From positions 1,184,102 to 1,248,101 of the forward strand of contig RPGP01000001.1 of NCBI GenBank assembly GCA_004193555.1: a DNA stretch of 64,000 nt, read 5' to 3'. Shown here in pieces: positions 44,341-53,157 of the stretch. Every line of letters begins with the position of its first letter. Within the stretch, counting starts at the first letter, position 1. The position numbers were made by a program, and so were the translations under genes. Under the pieces are notes generated by a model, which was given only the letters and a program-made list of their open reading frames with translations, was not told the DNA's origin and searched no databases. The stretch is from Desulfobacteraceae bacterium Eth-SRB1. GTDB taxonomy: Bacteria > Desulfobacterota > Desulfobacteria > Desulfobacterales > ETH-SRB1.

Positions 44341-45731
44341 TGACTCTAACTGAAACAGCTTTTAAAAAACTTCGAGATATAGTGGGCACATCCAATTGCA
44401 CCAGGGCAAAAGAGGATTTGGCCTGTTATGCATACGACGCAACCGCCCGTACTTACATGCCTGACACTGTTTTGTTTCCGAAAAACAGCGATGAAGTATC
44501 CGCAATATTAAGGCTTGCCAACCAGTACAATTTCTTTGTAATCCCGCGTGGTTCCGGTTCAGGAATGACCGGAGGCTCTCTTGCTGTCAATGGAGGAGTG
44601 ATCGTCGTGATGTCACGTTTTAACCGGATTCTTAAAATTGACACGGACAATCTGATTGCCCATGTAGAACCCGGTGTTATTACAAGCCATTTACATAAGA
44701 CTGTTGAAAAACAGGGTCTTTTTTATCCTCCGGATCCGGCAAGTTCCGAATTTTCCACCCTGGGCGGCAATCTGGCCGAATGTGCCGGAGGCCCCAGAGC
44801 GGTCAAATATGGCGTAACAAGAGACTATGTTCTGGGACTCGAAGTTGTCCTGCCAACAGGAGAGATAATAAACACAGGTGTGCAGACAGCCAAGGGAGTG
44901 GTCGGATATGATTTGACCCGGTTTATTGTCGGCTCTGAAGGGACTCTTGGAATAATTACTCGCATGGTACTACGTCTTCTGCCTCTCCCAAAAGCAATTA
45001 AGACGATGACGGTTGTTTTTGATATGATGGAAACAGCGGCAGAAGCTGTCTCATCAATTATCAGACACAGCATAATACCACGCACCATAGAATATATGGA
45101 CAATGCTTCAATAAAGTGTGTGGAGAACCATCTTAAGCTGGGACTGCCTGTCCGGGCCGGCGCTTTACTTCTTATAGAAGCGGACGGCAATGGAGATGAG
45201 GTGGAAAAAACCATGGAAGAAATAAAAGAGCTCTGTATGGAGCAGGGCGCAACAGGTTTTGAAATGGCTCAGACAAAAAAGGAGGCGGCAAACCTCTGGA
45301 AAGCCCGCAAGGCGATCTCTTCTGCCCTGTTTAAATATGGGCCGGATAAGATAAATGAGGATATTGTGGTTCCAAGAAGTAAAGTGCCTGATATGGCAAG
45401 AAAAATAAATGCACTAAGGGCCGAAACAGGGCTGACCATGGTTAGCTTCGGACATGCTGGTGATGGGAACATCCATTTTAATATCATACTGGATAAAAAG
45501 AATAAGGAAGAGCTGAAAAAGGCTGATACGGCAGTTGAAGCTCTTTTCGACTATACTCTTGAACTTGGAGGAACTATTTCCGGTGAGCATGGAATAGGAA
45601 TAACCAAGGCGCCGTATCTGGCAAGGGAGATCGGTCCCGTTGAACTGGCGCTTATGAAAAAACTAAAAATGGTTTTTGATCCAAAGGGGATACTCAATCC
45701 AGGCAAGATATTTTCAACAAATGGTAATTAA
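44340..45731 (+). CDS. glcD: FAD-linked oxidase, glycolate oxidase GlcD / D-lactate dehydrogenase type
   Basis: This 463-residue protein has a PP-type FAD-binding N-terminal domain: FFVIPRGSGSGMTGGSLAV, then PPDPASSEFSTLGGNLAECA and GGPRAVKYG. The FAD-oxidase C domain carries MVSFGHAGDGNIHFNIILD and GGTISGEHGIGITKAPYLA, with His residues that bind substrate or metal. It oxidises 2-hydroxyacids such as glycolate or D-lactate; a GlcF-type Fe-S partner is not adjacent. ATG 44340 overlaps the dnaA-like stop by one base. Confidence 0.9.
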   Translation: MTLTETAFKKLRDIVGTSNCTRAKEDLACYAYDATARTYMPDTVLFPKNSDEVSAILRLANQYNFFVIPRGSGSGMTGGSLAVNGGVIVVMSRFNRILKIDTDNLIAHVEPGVITSHLHKTVEKQGLFYPPDPASSEFSTLGGNLAECAGGPRAVKYGVTRDYVLGLEVVLPTGEIINTGVQTAKGVVGYDLTRFIVGSEGTLGIITRMVLRLLPLPKAIKTMTVVFDMMETAAEAVSSIIRHSIIPRTIEYMDNASIKCVENHLKLGLPVRAGALLLIEADGNGDEVEKTMEEIKELCMEQGATGFEMAQTKKEAANLWKARKAISSALFKYGPDKINEDIVVPRSKVPDMARKINALRAETGLTMVSFGHAGDGNIHFNIILDKKNKEELKKADTAVEALFDYTLELGGTISGEHGIGITKAPYLAREIGPVELALMKKLKMVFDPKGILNPGKIFSTNGN

Positions 45732-45767
45732 AGGGACATCTTTCAAAGGGTAAAAGCATTACAGAAC

Positions 45768-45965
45768 TTACTGCATCGTAATAATCATACTATCCGAAGA
45801 TATCAAATCTTCGATTATCTCAAGGCGGGTATTTTGATCGTTTTCTATGGCGCAACGCAAGTTTAATGAACAAAACCTCTTGCATATCGGATCCTCAATA
45901 TTGAAATTCCCAAAACATCCTAAATGATCGTCAAAAGATATTTTGTTAATTATTTTTTTTGTCAT
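45768..45965 (-). CDS. small Cys-motif protein of unknown function
   Basis: A 65-residue protein with four cysteines in CFGNFNIEDPICKRFCSLNL and then RCAIENDQN, that is C-x11-C-x3-C-x5-C. The arrangement, acidic N-side and conserved-looking ...RLEIIEDLI tail suggest a real metal-binding or disulfide protein, and similar short proteins seem familiar from Desulfobacterales. No function is known to me. It is convergent with glcD. Confidence 0.6.
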   Translation of the reverse strand: MTKKIINKISFDDHLGCFGNFNIEDPICKRFCSLNLRCAIENDQNTRLEIIEDLISSDSMIITMQ

Positions 45966-46053
45966 AGAATATCCTTACATGGCTTTGATAATCGTAACGA
46001 GATTAAAACTCTTGATAAATAAAAAGGCTGCGAAATTGAAACAAACATTTATT

Positions 46054-46218
46054 TTACTTTGCTATCTTAAATAATGCAAGCATTTCTTTATGAATTTCAC
46101 CATTGGTTGTAAAAATTTCCTTTTTATTTATTTCAGATATTCTGCCAAAGTGAGACAGAAGCACGCCGGCTTTTTTATAAGCAGCAATACCAACTCTTTT
46201 TATAATTTCAAGATCCAT
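46054..46218 (-). pseudogene. N-terminal fragment of an inositol-monophosphatase-family gene
   Basis: The 54-codon frame reads MDLEIIKRVGIAAYKKAGVL and LSHFGRISEINKK, the familiar N-terminal helix of SuhB/IMPase proteins (about 260 residues). After INKK the family should continue with a DLVTEAD metal motif. Here it turns into unrelated EIFTTNGEIHKEM and stops. It overlaps the end of hflX by 11 bases. Confidence 0.55.
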
Positions 46219-47836
46219 ATCGGCAGACTAAAGCCCCCATCTTTTCAATAAGCGGAATCAAGGTCGATGCATCATTAGCTGAGACAGGAATACCTTCAAG
46301 AGAACCGATTTGTCTGTTAATGGTTTCTTTGTCAACAAGATCCTGTTTGTTCAAAACCCGGATCAATGGAATATTGTTTAGATTAAGACTATCAAGAATT
46401 TTTTCAACAGATCTGATCTGTTCTTTGAAACGAGGGTTGCTGATATCTATAATATGAAGAAGAATATCCGCGCTTTCCAATTCTTCAAATGTTGCCCGAA
46501 AGGCGACCATAAGCTCTTTTGGAAGATCTTTAATAAACCCCACTGTATCGGTTATGATGACCTCAATATCTCTTGGAAACTTTAAACGCCTGCTGGACGG
46601 ATCTAATGTGGCAAAGAGACGATCTTCAGCGCGAACATTGCTCTTTGTGAGAGTGTTGAGCAGTGTAGATTTGCCGGCATTGGTATACCCTATGATGGAA
46701 ATAACAGGGAGCCCCTTTTTCTGCCGTTTCGCCTTTTGCTGCTTTCGTTGCTTTTTTACAAGACAAACAGCTTTTTCCAGACGCGCTATCCGGTCGCGCA
46801 CACGCCTTCGATTAATCTCCAGTTTTGTTTCCCCCGGTCCCCTTCCGCCAATACCGCCTGTTAAACGTGACATGGCGGTATTTTTTGTAATAAGGCGCGG
46901 CAGCAAGTATTTTAGTTGAGCCAGCTCTACCTGAAGCTTTCCTTCCCTTGTTTGCGCGCGTTGAGCAAAAATATCCAGAATTAATTGGGTTCTGTCAATA
47001 ATTTTAATATCCATACGATCCGTAATAGAACGTATCTGTGAAGGATTCAATTCCTGGTCAAAGATAATTAGCGTGGAGCCTTTTTTCAAAGCAAGAATGG
47101 TAAGATCCTGAAGTTTCCCAAGACCCACAAGGAATCTTGAATCGATTCTTTTGCGTTGTTGAAGCACAGTGCCCACAACATTTATACCGCTGGATAAAGC
47201 AAGCACTTTCAGCTCTTCGAGAGAGTCTAAAGCTATACGTCTGGGAGCAGTTGTTACGCTTATAAGGATAGCCCTTTCTTTTTGTGAGGCCGCTTTATAT
47301 AAAGGTCTATAGGCAAGCTCATTTTCAAGCGCCTGTATAAGCTCAAGGCATCCGATATCAAGCTGATTGGGGCTGAGAGGCGGAAGTGTCTGGTATAGCT
47401 TCCCTGTCTGACTTTTTGGCAGTATATGGCTGACATGTACCTGGTATGGCAAACCATCGTTGGCAATTGTAATTGCAGCCATAATATCGAGTCTTAAAAG
47501 GACAAGATCGGTAAAATCCTCTTTAGTCAGGAATTCGTTTTTCAGGTGGGTGTGAATACACCTCAGCCCCTTTAGACGCCCTGGAGCTGCCCTGTAATCA
47601 CTCGTGTCAGGGATAACGATCCCATGGTGATTTCCCACGATTACAAAAGCTATCCTGCCCATACGGTCTATTAACAAGCCTATTTGGCGACGAATTTCAT
47701 GGGAAAGTCTGCTTATTTCACGGGCAAGTTCGAATGTAATAAGAAATTCAGTGGGAATGCGGCGACGATACAGATTTTCGAGCCTGTGGATTTGATTTGC
47801 CTTAAGTCCGCTTGTGCTTCCGAAAAGCTTTTTCAA
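46208..47836 (-). CDS. hflX: GTPase HflX
   Basis: A 542-residue HflX, a ribosome-associated GTPase that splits stalled or heat-damaged 70S ribosomes. The N-terminal nucleotide-binding domain includes GTVLQQRKRIDSRFLVGLGK. The linker LTGGIGGRGPGETKLEINRR is the glycine-rich family signature. The G domain has G1 IGYTNAGKSTLLN, G3 DTVGFIKDLP and G4 NKQDL. About 180 extra N-terminal residues (NHHGIVIPDTSDYRAAPGRL...) are the extended form seen in Deltaproteobacteria. It lies 24 bases after dnaB. Confidence 0.94.
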   Translation of the reverse strand: MKKLFGSTSGLKANQIHRLENLYRRRIPTEFLITFELAREISRLSHEIRRQIGLLIDRMGRIAFVIVGNHHGIVIPDTSDYRAAPGRLKGLRCIHTHLKNEFLTKEDFTDLVLLRLDIMAAITIANDGLPYQVHVSHILPKSQTGKLYQTLPPLSPNQLDIGCLELIQALENELAYRPLYKAASQKERAILISVTTAPRRIALDSLEELKVLALSSGINVVGTVLQQRKRIDSRFLVGLGKLQDLTILALKKGSTLIIFDQELNPSQIRSITDRMDIKIIDRTQLILDIFAQRAQTREGKLQVELAQLKYLLPRLITKNTAMSRLTGGIGGRGPGETKLEINRRRVRDRIARLEKAVCLVKKQRKQQKAKRQKKGLPVISIIGYTNAGKSTLLNTLTKSNVRAEDRLFATLDPSSRRLKFPRDIEVIITDTVGFIKDLPKELMVAFRATFEELESADILLHIIDISNPRFKEQIRSVEKILDSLNLNNIPLIRVLNKQDLVDKETINRQIGSLEGIPVSANDASTLIPLIEKMGALVCRYGS

Positions 47837-47860
47837 TCCAAATCCTCTCTTTTGCCAGGC

Positions 47861-49246
47861 TCAGGAAACAACAGGTTCATAACTATCTTCCGGCGCTGGA
47901 TTTTCAAAGCGGGTATAGGAAGTTAAAAATGTTAACGGCACCCACCCCACAGGCCCATTTCTTTGCTTGGAGAGAATTATCTCTGCTTTACCTTTGTTCG
48001 GATTATTTTCATCCTTGTTATACACTTCATCTCTGTAAATGAAGGCAACCACGTCAGCATCCTGTTCAAGAGCTCCTGACTCTCTGAGGTCAGAAAGGAG
48101 TGGCCTCTTATCAGATCGATCTTCCAGCTTTCTGTTGAGCTGGGAAAGGGCCAACACCGGAATATCAAGTTCCTTGGCCAGAGATTTTAATGATCTCGAT
48201 ATTTCTGAAATCTCAAGATCTCTGCGCTCTGCGGAAACCCTGCCCCTCATGAGCTGGAGATAATCGACAATTATCAGGCCAAGACCTTTGTCCATTTTAA
48301 GCCTGCGAGATTTAGCTCTTATTGACATTGTCGAAATATCTGCTGAATCATCTATATAGATCGGAGCGTCAGATAAAACTTCGGCGGCATCGGTTAGATT
48401 GTCCCAGTCTTCCCTTGTAAAAAAGCCTCCTTTTAAACGGTATGAATCGACCCTTGATTCAGAGCATAGAAGACGCATCGAAAGTTGTTCTTTTGACATT
48501 TCAAGAGAAAATATGGCAACCGGAACATTGGAATCCGCTGCGGCATTCCTTGCAATGTTAAGAGCTAAAGCTGTTTTTCCCATGCTTGGACGCGCTGCAA
48601 TTATGATAAGATCCGATTTCTGCAAACCGGCCATTAAATTATCAAGGCGGGTAAAACCGGTCGCAAGCCCTGTTACAAGCCTCTTGTTTCCATCGAGCTC
48701 TTCAAGAGTATCGATGTTTTTTGCAATAATATTGCTGAGCGGGGAAAGCGCCTGCTTGTTTTTATTGTCTGATATTTCAAAAATTGAACTTTCGGCAAAA
48801 TCGATTACCTCATCAACATTGCCACGGTCTTCAAAACAACGCTTTGTAATTTCGTTTGTTTTTTGAATAAGACGTCTTAATGATGCCTTGTCATGGACTA
48901 TCTTCGCATAATGATGCGCATTAACAGCAAGGGGAACAGTATCTACAAGCGCTGCGAGATATGTTGCTCCTCCGATTTCTTCCAGACAGTCTTGTTCTTT
49001 AAGGATATTTGCAAGGGTTACAAGGTCAACAGGATCATTTCTTGAAAAAAGTTCAATTATGGCTGAAAAAATTTTTATATGAGCGGATTTGTAGAAATCT
49101 TCAGGTGATAAAATCTCAACAACATCGAAAAATGTATTGTTATCTATCAGAATTGCGCTGAGTATAGATTCTTCTGCCTCAAGATTCTGTGGAGGTATTT
49201 TATTTAAATAAGGATTATTATTTGCCTGAAATCGGCTATTATCCAT
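47861..49246 (-). CDS. dnaB: replicative DNA helicase DnaB
   Basis: A 461-residue hexameric 5'-3' helicase. The N-terminal domain starts PPQNLEAEESILSAILID. The RecA-like core has Walker A IIAARPSMGKTALALN (about 215-230), PVAIFSLEMSKEQLSMRLLC, Walker B LGLIIVDYLQLM, and the arginine-finger region LKSLAKELDIPVLALSQLNR, then SDLRESGALEQDADVV. No intein is present. A repeat-rich spacer of about 160 bases separates it from rplI. Confidence 0.96.
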   Translation of the reverse strand: MDNSRFQANNNPYLNKIPPQNLEAEESILSAILIDNNTFFDVVEILSPEDFYKSAHIKIFSAIIELFSRNDPVDLVTLANILKEQDCLEEIGGATYLAALVDTVPLAVNAHHYAKIVHDKASLRRLIQKTNEITKRCFEDRGNVDEVIDFAESSIFEISDNKNKQALSPLSNIIAKNIDTLEELDGNKRLVTGLATGFTRLDNLMAGLQKSDLIIIAARPSMGKTALALNIARNAAADSNVPVAIFSLEMSKEQLSMRLLCSESRVDSYRLKGGFFTREDWDNLTDAAEVLSDAPIYIDDSADISTMSIRAKSRRLKMDKGLGLIIVDYLQLMRGRVSAERRDLEISEISRSLKSLAKELDIPVLALSQLNRKLEDRSDKRPLLSDLRESGALEQDADVVAFIYRDEVYNKDENNPNKGKAEIILSKQRNGPVGWVPLTFLTSYTRFENPAPEDSYEPVVS

Positions 49247-49254
49247 TTGATTAA

Positions 49255-49373
49255 TCAGGTGTCAGGTGTCAGGTGTTAAGTGTTAAGAGTATGATTAAAC
49301 AGGTAATTGCTTTAACCTACTACTTTGCGCTTAACACCTGATGAATCCGTTTTTTTTATGAATTCATCAATAT
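49255..49373. repeat. AGGTGTCAGGTGTTAAG / CTTAACACCTGATGAA inverted repeat
   Basis: Tandem TCAGGTG units (49256-49290) face CGCTTAACACCTGATGAATC at about 49328. An AATTCATC motif follows. Placed between rplI and dnaB, it may reduce read-through within the operon. Confidence 0.6.
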
Positions 49374-49407
49374 TAATGGTGTCATAAAGAGTGATTTTTA
49401 CGATCTG

Positions 49408-49854
49408 TTATTGTTCCGGCACTATTTCAACCGTGATTTCCGGTTCAACTTCTTTGTAAACGCGTACAGGGACTTTGTATGTGCCGATATTTCTTATCGG
49501 CTCGCTGAGCAAAACCATCCTTTTTTCTATTTCAATATCCTGGCTTGCAAGGGCATTAATAATATCGCGTGAAGAGACAGAACCATACAGACGGTCTTCT
49601 TCAGTGATCTTTGCAGGTATCGTGCATACAACATTTTCAAGCCTTTTGGCCATTTCTTCGGCAAACTCTTTTTCTTTGGCTATCTGGAGTTCAAATTTGG
49701 CCTTTTCCTGTTCCATCATCTTGCGATATTGAGGTGTAGCCGGCACAGCTTTTTTCTGCGGTAGAAGATAGTTTCTTGCATAACCATCCGCCACATTTAC
49801 TTCGCTGCCGATTATTCCAAGGGATTCAATTGTTTCTTTTAATATTAATTTCAT
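49408..49854 (-). CDS. rplI: 50S ribosomal protein L9
   Basis: A 148-residue L9. The N-terminal RNA-binding domain is MKLILKETIESLGIIGSEVN, then VADGYARNYLLPQKKAVPAT. The long connecting helix (ENKAKFEL-like EQEKAKFELQIAKEKEFAEE) and C-terminal domain (SVSSRDIINALASQDIEIEK) follow. Length and motifs are standard. It follows the DUF2232 gene in the rpsF cluster. Confidence 0.96.
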   Translation of the reverse strand: MKLILKETIESLGIIGSEVNVADGYARNYLLPQKKAVPATPQYRKMMEQEKAKFELQIAKEKEFAEEMAKRLENVVCTIPAKITEEDRLYGSVSSRDIINALASQDIEIEKRMVLLSEPIRNIGTYKVPVRVYKEVEPEITVEIVPEQ

Positions 49855-49885
49855 TTTATAACCTCTGTTTATAGATTTTAAAAAA

Positions 49886-50839
49886 TCAACTGTTATTTTT
49901 CATTTCCAGTTTCCTGAAATTCAGCCACATATCGAAAAATCCCAGCCCAATAACAATAAGCAGTATTACCTGTTGCATGGCAACAAAGGCATATAAGGCA
50001 ATCCTGAGAAAACGGGGCAATCTTTTTTTTTCAAAGTAAAAGGATATTATTGCTATACCCTGGAAAAAATATATGGTCATCATGACGATCAAGCCGTTTA
50101 AACCTAATATCTTCACACCCCTGTCAGGGAAAAGAAGTATCAGCCCGCATCCTATGATCATCCATACAAAATAGTCAGGCGCTTTCCATCGATTGAGGAC
50201 TCCAAAATCAGGATAAAAAAGAGACCTGGCCTTTAAAATCGGTTTTGCCAGCAGCAGGCTTGCCCATGCAACCAATAAAGTCGAAGCTACTATCAGAGCA
50301 GGAAGGATTCGCACCAGAATATACTGAATATTCTCCAGGGATTTTGAAAACATATAGATACTTTCTTCCGGCATCCCGATGTTTTCGTACATCTCCATAG
50401 TAAGTTTTAAGTGCTTTGCAACATGTTCTGATACGAAGCCAATAATGCCGATATTAAATATATTGCTGTAAAAGATCAAACAGGCAATACCTGCAAACAA
50501 CACAGAAGAGCAAGCATAAAGAATTATTTTTTCAATTGGAAGATTTATTTCAATAAGTTCACCGAGAATATAGCCTAACAACAATAGTTCAGTAAAGAAC
50601 AATATGTCGATTGATATCCCGCCGGTTATGACAACAATCAATATGACCGATACAACAGGAACTACAGCTCCTTTTTTTCTGCCTAATTTGGAACGATAGA
50701 AAAGAACAGGCAGGGGAATAAGCAGAGAGCAAAAGAACCCGACAATCGGCAGATAAACTGATATTGCAAAGATAAAACCGATTATAATTATACCACTTAC
50801 AATATCAGCCGATATGCTTCCTTGAATAGTCTGAGGCAC
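49886..50839 (-). CDS. DUF2232 (YybS-like) membrane protein
   Basis: A 317-residue protein with about eight transmembrane segments. Its position between rpsR and rplI, together with LYAFVAMQQVILLIVIGLGF and FDMWLNFRKLE at the C-terminus, matches the DUF2232/YybS family commonly found in this operon. Its function is unknown; the fold resembles small-molecule (ECF-type S component) transporters, which is only suggestive. The gene is intact. Confidence 0.82.
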   Translation of the reverse strand: MPQTIQGSISADIVSGIIIIGFIFAISVYLPIVGFFCSLLIPLPVLFYRSKLGRKKGAVVPVVSVILIVVITGGISIDILFFTELLLLGYILGELIEINLPIEKIILYACSSVLFAGIACLIFYSNIFNIGIIGFVSEHVAKHLKLTMEMYENIGMPEESIYMFSKSLENIQYILVRILPALIVASTLLVAWASLLLAKPILKARSLFYPDFGVLNRWKAPDYFVWMIIGCGLILLFPDRGVKILGLNGLIVMMTIYFFQGIAIISFYFEKKRLPRFLRIALYAFVAMQQVILLIVIGLGFFDMWLNFRKLEMKNNS

Positions 50840-50917
50840 TATCCTCTTCTCCTTAATGCCTTTGCAAAACGTCCCCTTTTGCCCCAGAGGAATAGGCTTC
50901 GCATTCCACGGGGCAAG

Positions 50918-51009
50918 CAGGCATACCCATGGATATGCCTAAGATTTTCGTGAATCCTTGATGCGCAAGAGATCGGTGCAGATCGAGCCGAAAATCGCTC
51001 AATTTAGGT
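50918..51009 (-). repeat. 161-bp MITE family, partial copy C
   Basis: CAGGCATACCCATGGATATG through TGATGCGCAAGAGATCGGTG and GCTCAATTTAGGT matches the right-hand 90 bases of copies A/B. The other terminal inverted repeat is missing. It sits between rpsR and the DUF2232 gene, inside the rpsF-rplI cluster, next to a GCAAAACGTCCCCTTTT motif of the 42592 family. Confidence 0.8.
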
Positions 51010-51036
51010 TTAAGGCAGCCTGCAAAAACATAATTG

Positions 51037-51327
51037 CTAATAATGACCTATAGTCCCAACGTAAGGCAAAAGGGCGATTGTACGGGCACGCTTGATTGCA
51101 TGAGTCAGGACGCGCTGGTGTTTTGCACAGGTTCCGGAAATGCGCCTTGGAATTATTTTGCCGCGTTCTGTAATAAAATACTTCAGCGATTTTGCATCTT
51201 TGTAGTTTATTACAAGGTTGCTGTCCGCACAGAAACGGCAAATTTTTCTGCGATTATATATCTTTTTTTTAAAATCATTTTTTTTGTCGTTATTTCGTCG
51301 TTTCGTGAATCTAAAAGCCGCAGCCAT
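51037..51327 (-). CDS. rpsR: 30S ribosomal protein S18
   Basis: A 96-residue S18. The basic N-terminal extension carries a CRFC pair ([20 protein letters not shown]), and the core has [20 protein letters not shown] followed by [21 protein letters not shown] Cys pair plus a further Cys suggests a zinc-binding version. It starts one base after the rpsF stop. Confidence 0.96.
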   Translation of the reverse strand: MAAAFRFTKRRNNDKKNDFKKKIYNRRKICRFCADSNLVINYKDAKSLKYFITERGKIIPRRISGTCAKHQRVLTHAIKRARTIALLPYVGTIGHY

Positions 51328-51328
51328 G

Positions 51329-51832
51329 CTATTCCTCCTTTTTACTTTCAGTTTGTGTGTTATCTTCCTCTACTGCTGCAGATTCAGGAGGTTCGGAAGG
51401 CTGTTGGACAGCTTCCGGTTGAGGAGCATCCAATTCTATCTCGCCTGTCTCGGGCTTATCGCTGTCTGAGGGCTCGCCTTGCTCAATTTTCTTCTTTTCC
51501 GCTTCAATACCGGCCAGTTCTTCCTTTATTTTTTCAATATCTGGATTTTTGTCAAGCAAGACAGTCATATACTTAAGAATCCGATCGTCAATCCGGGAAA
51601 ACCGTTCTATTTCATCCACAAGAGCGCCGATTCCACAGTAATCTATACGCAGGTAATAACCACGCACCCTTTTCTTGATTTCATAGGCCAGCTTTCTGAC
51701 TCCCCAATCATCAAATTCAACAAGAAAAGCGTCATGCAGAGTAATCAGATCTCTTAACTTTTCAAGGATAGAGTTACGCTCATCATCTGAAAGATCAGAA
51801 TCGATAATTAGAATTGTTTCGTATCTTCTCAT
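51329..51832 (-). CDS. rpsF: 30S ribosomal protein S6
   Basis: A 167-residue S6 with a normal ferredoxin-like core ([20 protein letters not shown], then [20 protein letters not shown] and [19 protein letters not shown]). An unusually acidic C-terminal tail of about 60 residues follows ([40 protein letters not shown]). Glutamate-rich S6 tails are known targets of RimK in other bacteria. The RBS AAAAGGAGG is excellent. It leads the rpsF-rpsR-DUF2232-rplI-dnaB-hflX cluster. Confidence 0.95.
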   Translation of the reverse strand: MRRYETILIIDSDLSDDERNSILEKLRDLITLHDAFLVEFDDWGVRKLAYEIKKRVRGYYLRIDYCGIGALVDEIERFSRIDDRILKYMTVLLDKNPDIEKIKEELAGIEAEKKKIEQGEPSDSDKPETGEIELDAPQPEAVQQPSEPPESAAVEEDNTQTESKKEE

Positions 51833-51905
51833 TTAACCTCCTTTTGGCTATTAAAGCCCTGATATTAATTTCAGAGCAAGGATTGAATGACTAAAATTTA
51901 ACTAA

Positions 51906-51932
51906 ATAATATTAAAAATAGTATTATGTCAA
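51906..51932 (-). promoter_or_regulatory. likely promoter of the rpsF operon
   Basis: On the minus strand TTGACA (51932-51927) and TATTAT (51911-51906) are separated by 15 bases, 74 bases upstream of the rpsF ATG. Confidence 0.45.
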
Positions 51933-52584
51933 GATGAAGTTGGATAATTTTTAATAAAAAAAGCGTATTTTGAAGCCATGTTTGTTGCAAGAATCAGCTG
52001 TTTCCGCCAAAGTACGGCAATCATGCTCTTCTGATCCCTTCAGCCTTTAGTCTAAACGGCTTCAGTCTGACTACGTGAGTAGTCACTAATTCTTAATGTT
52101 CTGTGGTTTATTTGTATTTAAACCTATCTGTGTTCATCTCTGCTTGCCCCGTAGCTCCGGCAGATGGTACCGGGGTGAATCTGAGGCTAAATAATTAACT
52201 TTAAGCAGCAACTTGTGTGCTACAAAAGACAAATGCGCGCAATATGCATTAAAATAAGCTTGTTATGCCAAAATGACACGGAAGTAATACTTGAAGGTAG
52301 GAAAAAATGTTCAGAATCTTGACGTAGGGACAGAAAAAATTGATTTTTATTTTTTCTTCCATACGCTCTGCATCCACCCCTATAACCGTATAATTTTTTA
52401 AAGATAATTGGATTTTGTTTTGTTGATGGGGAATTGGTGTATCAAGCGATTTAAGCAACTCAAGTTTTGCAGTCTTTTATTTATCAAAGGCTTTAACCCT
52501 TTCTACAATGCGGGATTGACCCATGGGTATCTTAACTATAAATGATCTAAATGCAGGCCGCAAATCAAACCAAAGGCGCTACTG
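51933..52584. other. repeat-rich spacer
   Basis: The stretch contains CCTTCAGCCTTTAGTCTAAA and GGCTTCAGTCTGACTACG (about 52037-52080), then at 52104-52180 a worn, inverted piece of the 160-bp repeat (TTTGTATTTAAACCTATCTG). A minus-strand 69-codon frame at 52249-52458 has no recognisable relative. Confidence 0.45.
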
Positions 52585-53080
52585 ATGAAATCAAAAAAGA
52601 TTGATAGAATAATAAATTCCATTGGTAAGTTGCCAACTCCATAGAGGCGCGTGATCCATACACGAGAGGACATTCTGAAAGAGTTACTCGATTTTCTAAA
52701 GCAATAGCCGAGGAGCTTAACTGGGACAAAAACGAAACAGAACTCATCGATTGGGGAGGAATGCTTCATGACGTCGGCAAGATAGGCATCCCCGATTCCA
52801 TCCTGAACAAGCAGGGGAAGCTTACCAATGCTGAATACAATAAAATAGAATCACACCCCTTGATTGGCGCTCAAATAGTCAAAGACATCTCTCTTTCCTG
52901 GAATCTGTAATACCCTATATCCTTGAGTATCATGAAAGATTTGACGGCAAGGGTTATCCCATGGGCGTGGCTGGAAAAAATATCTCTATCAAAGGAAGGC
53001 TGTTGGCAGTGGCTGATACCTTTGATGCAATGACTTCTGATAGACCATATAGAAAAGCCTTAAAGCCGGAAGATGCTTGA
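52585..53080 (+). pseudogene. broken HD-GYP phosphodiesterase domain
   Basis: After a short frame from ATG 52585 (MKSKKIDRIINSIGKLPTP, stop), another frame from 52644 gives EARDPYTRGHSERVTRFSKA and MLHDVGKIGIPDSILNKQGK. A stop at about 52907 and a shift follow, then YILEYHERFDGKGYPMGVAG and GRLLAVADTFDAMTSDRPYR, ending at TGA 53080. These are the HD and GYP motifs of c-di-GMP phosphodiesterases, with Tyr-His-Glu where His-His-Glu is usual. Sensor domains and the C-terminus are gone. Confidence 0.8.
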
Positions 53081-53157
53081 GGACCGTAGCGAATATTTTT
53101 GTTCAGGTATTAGTTAAGTTATTTGAAAGTCGAAAAACCACTTTTTACGAATTCATC

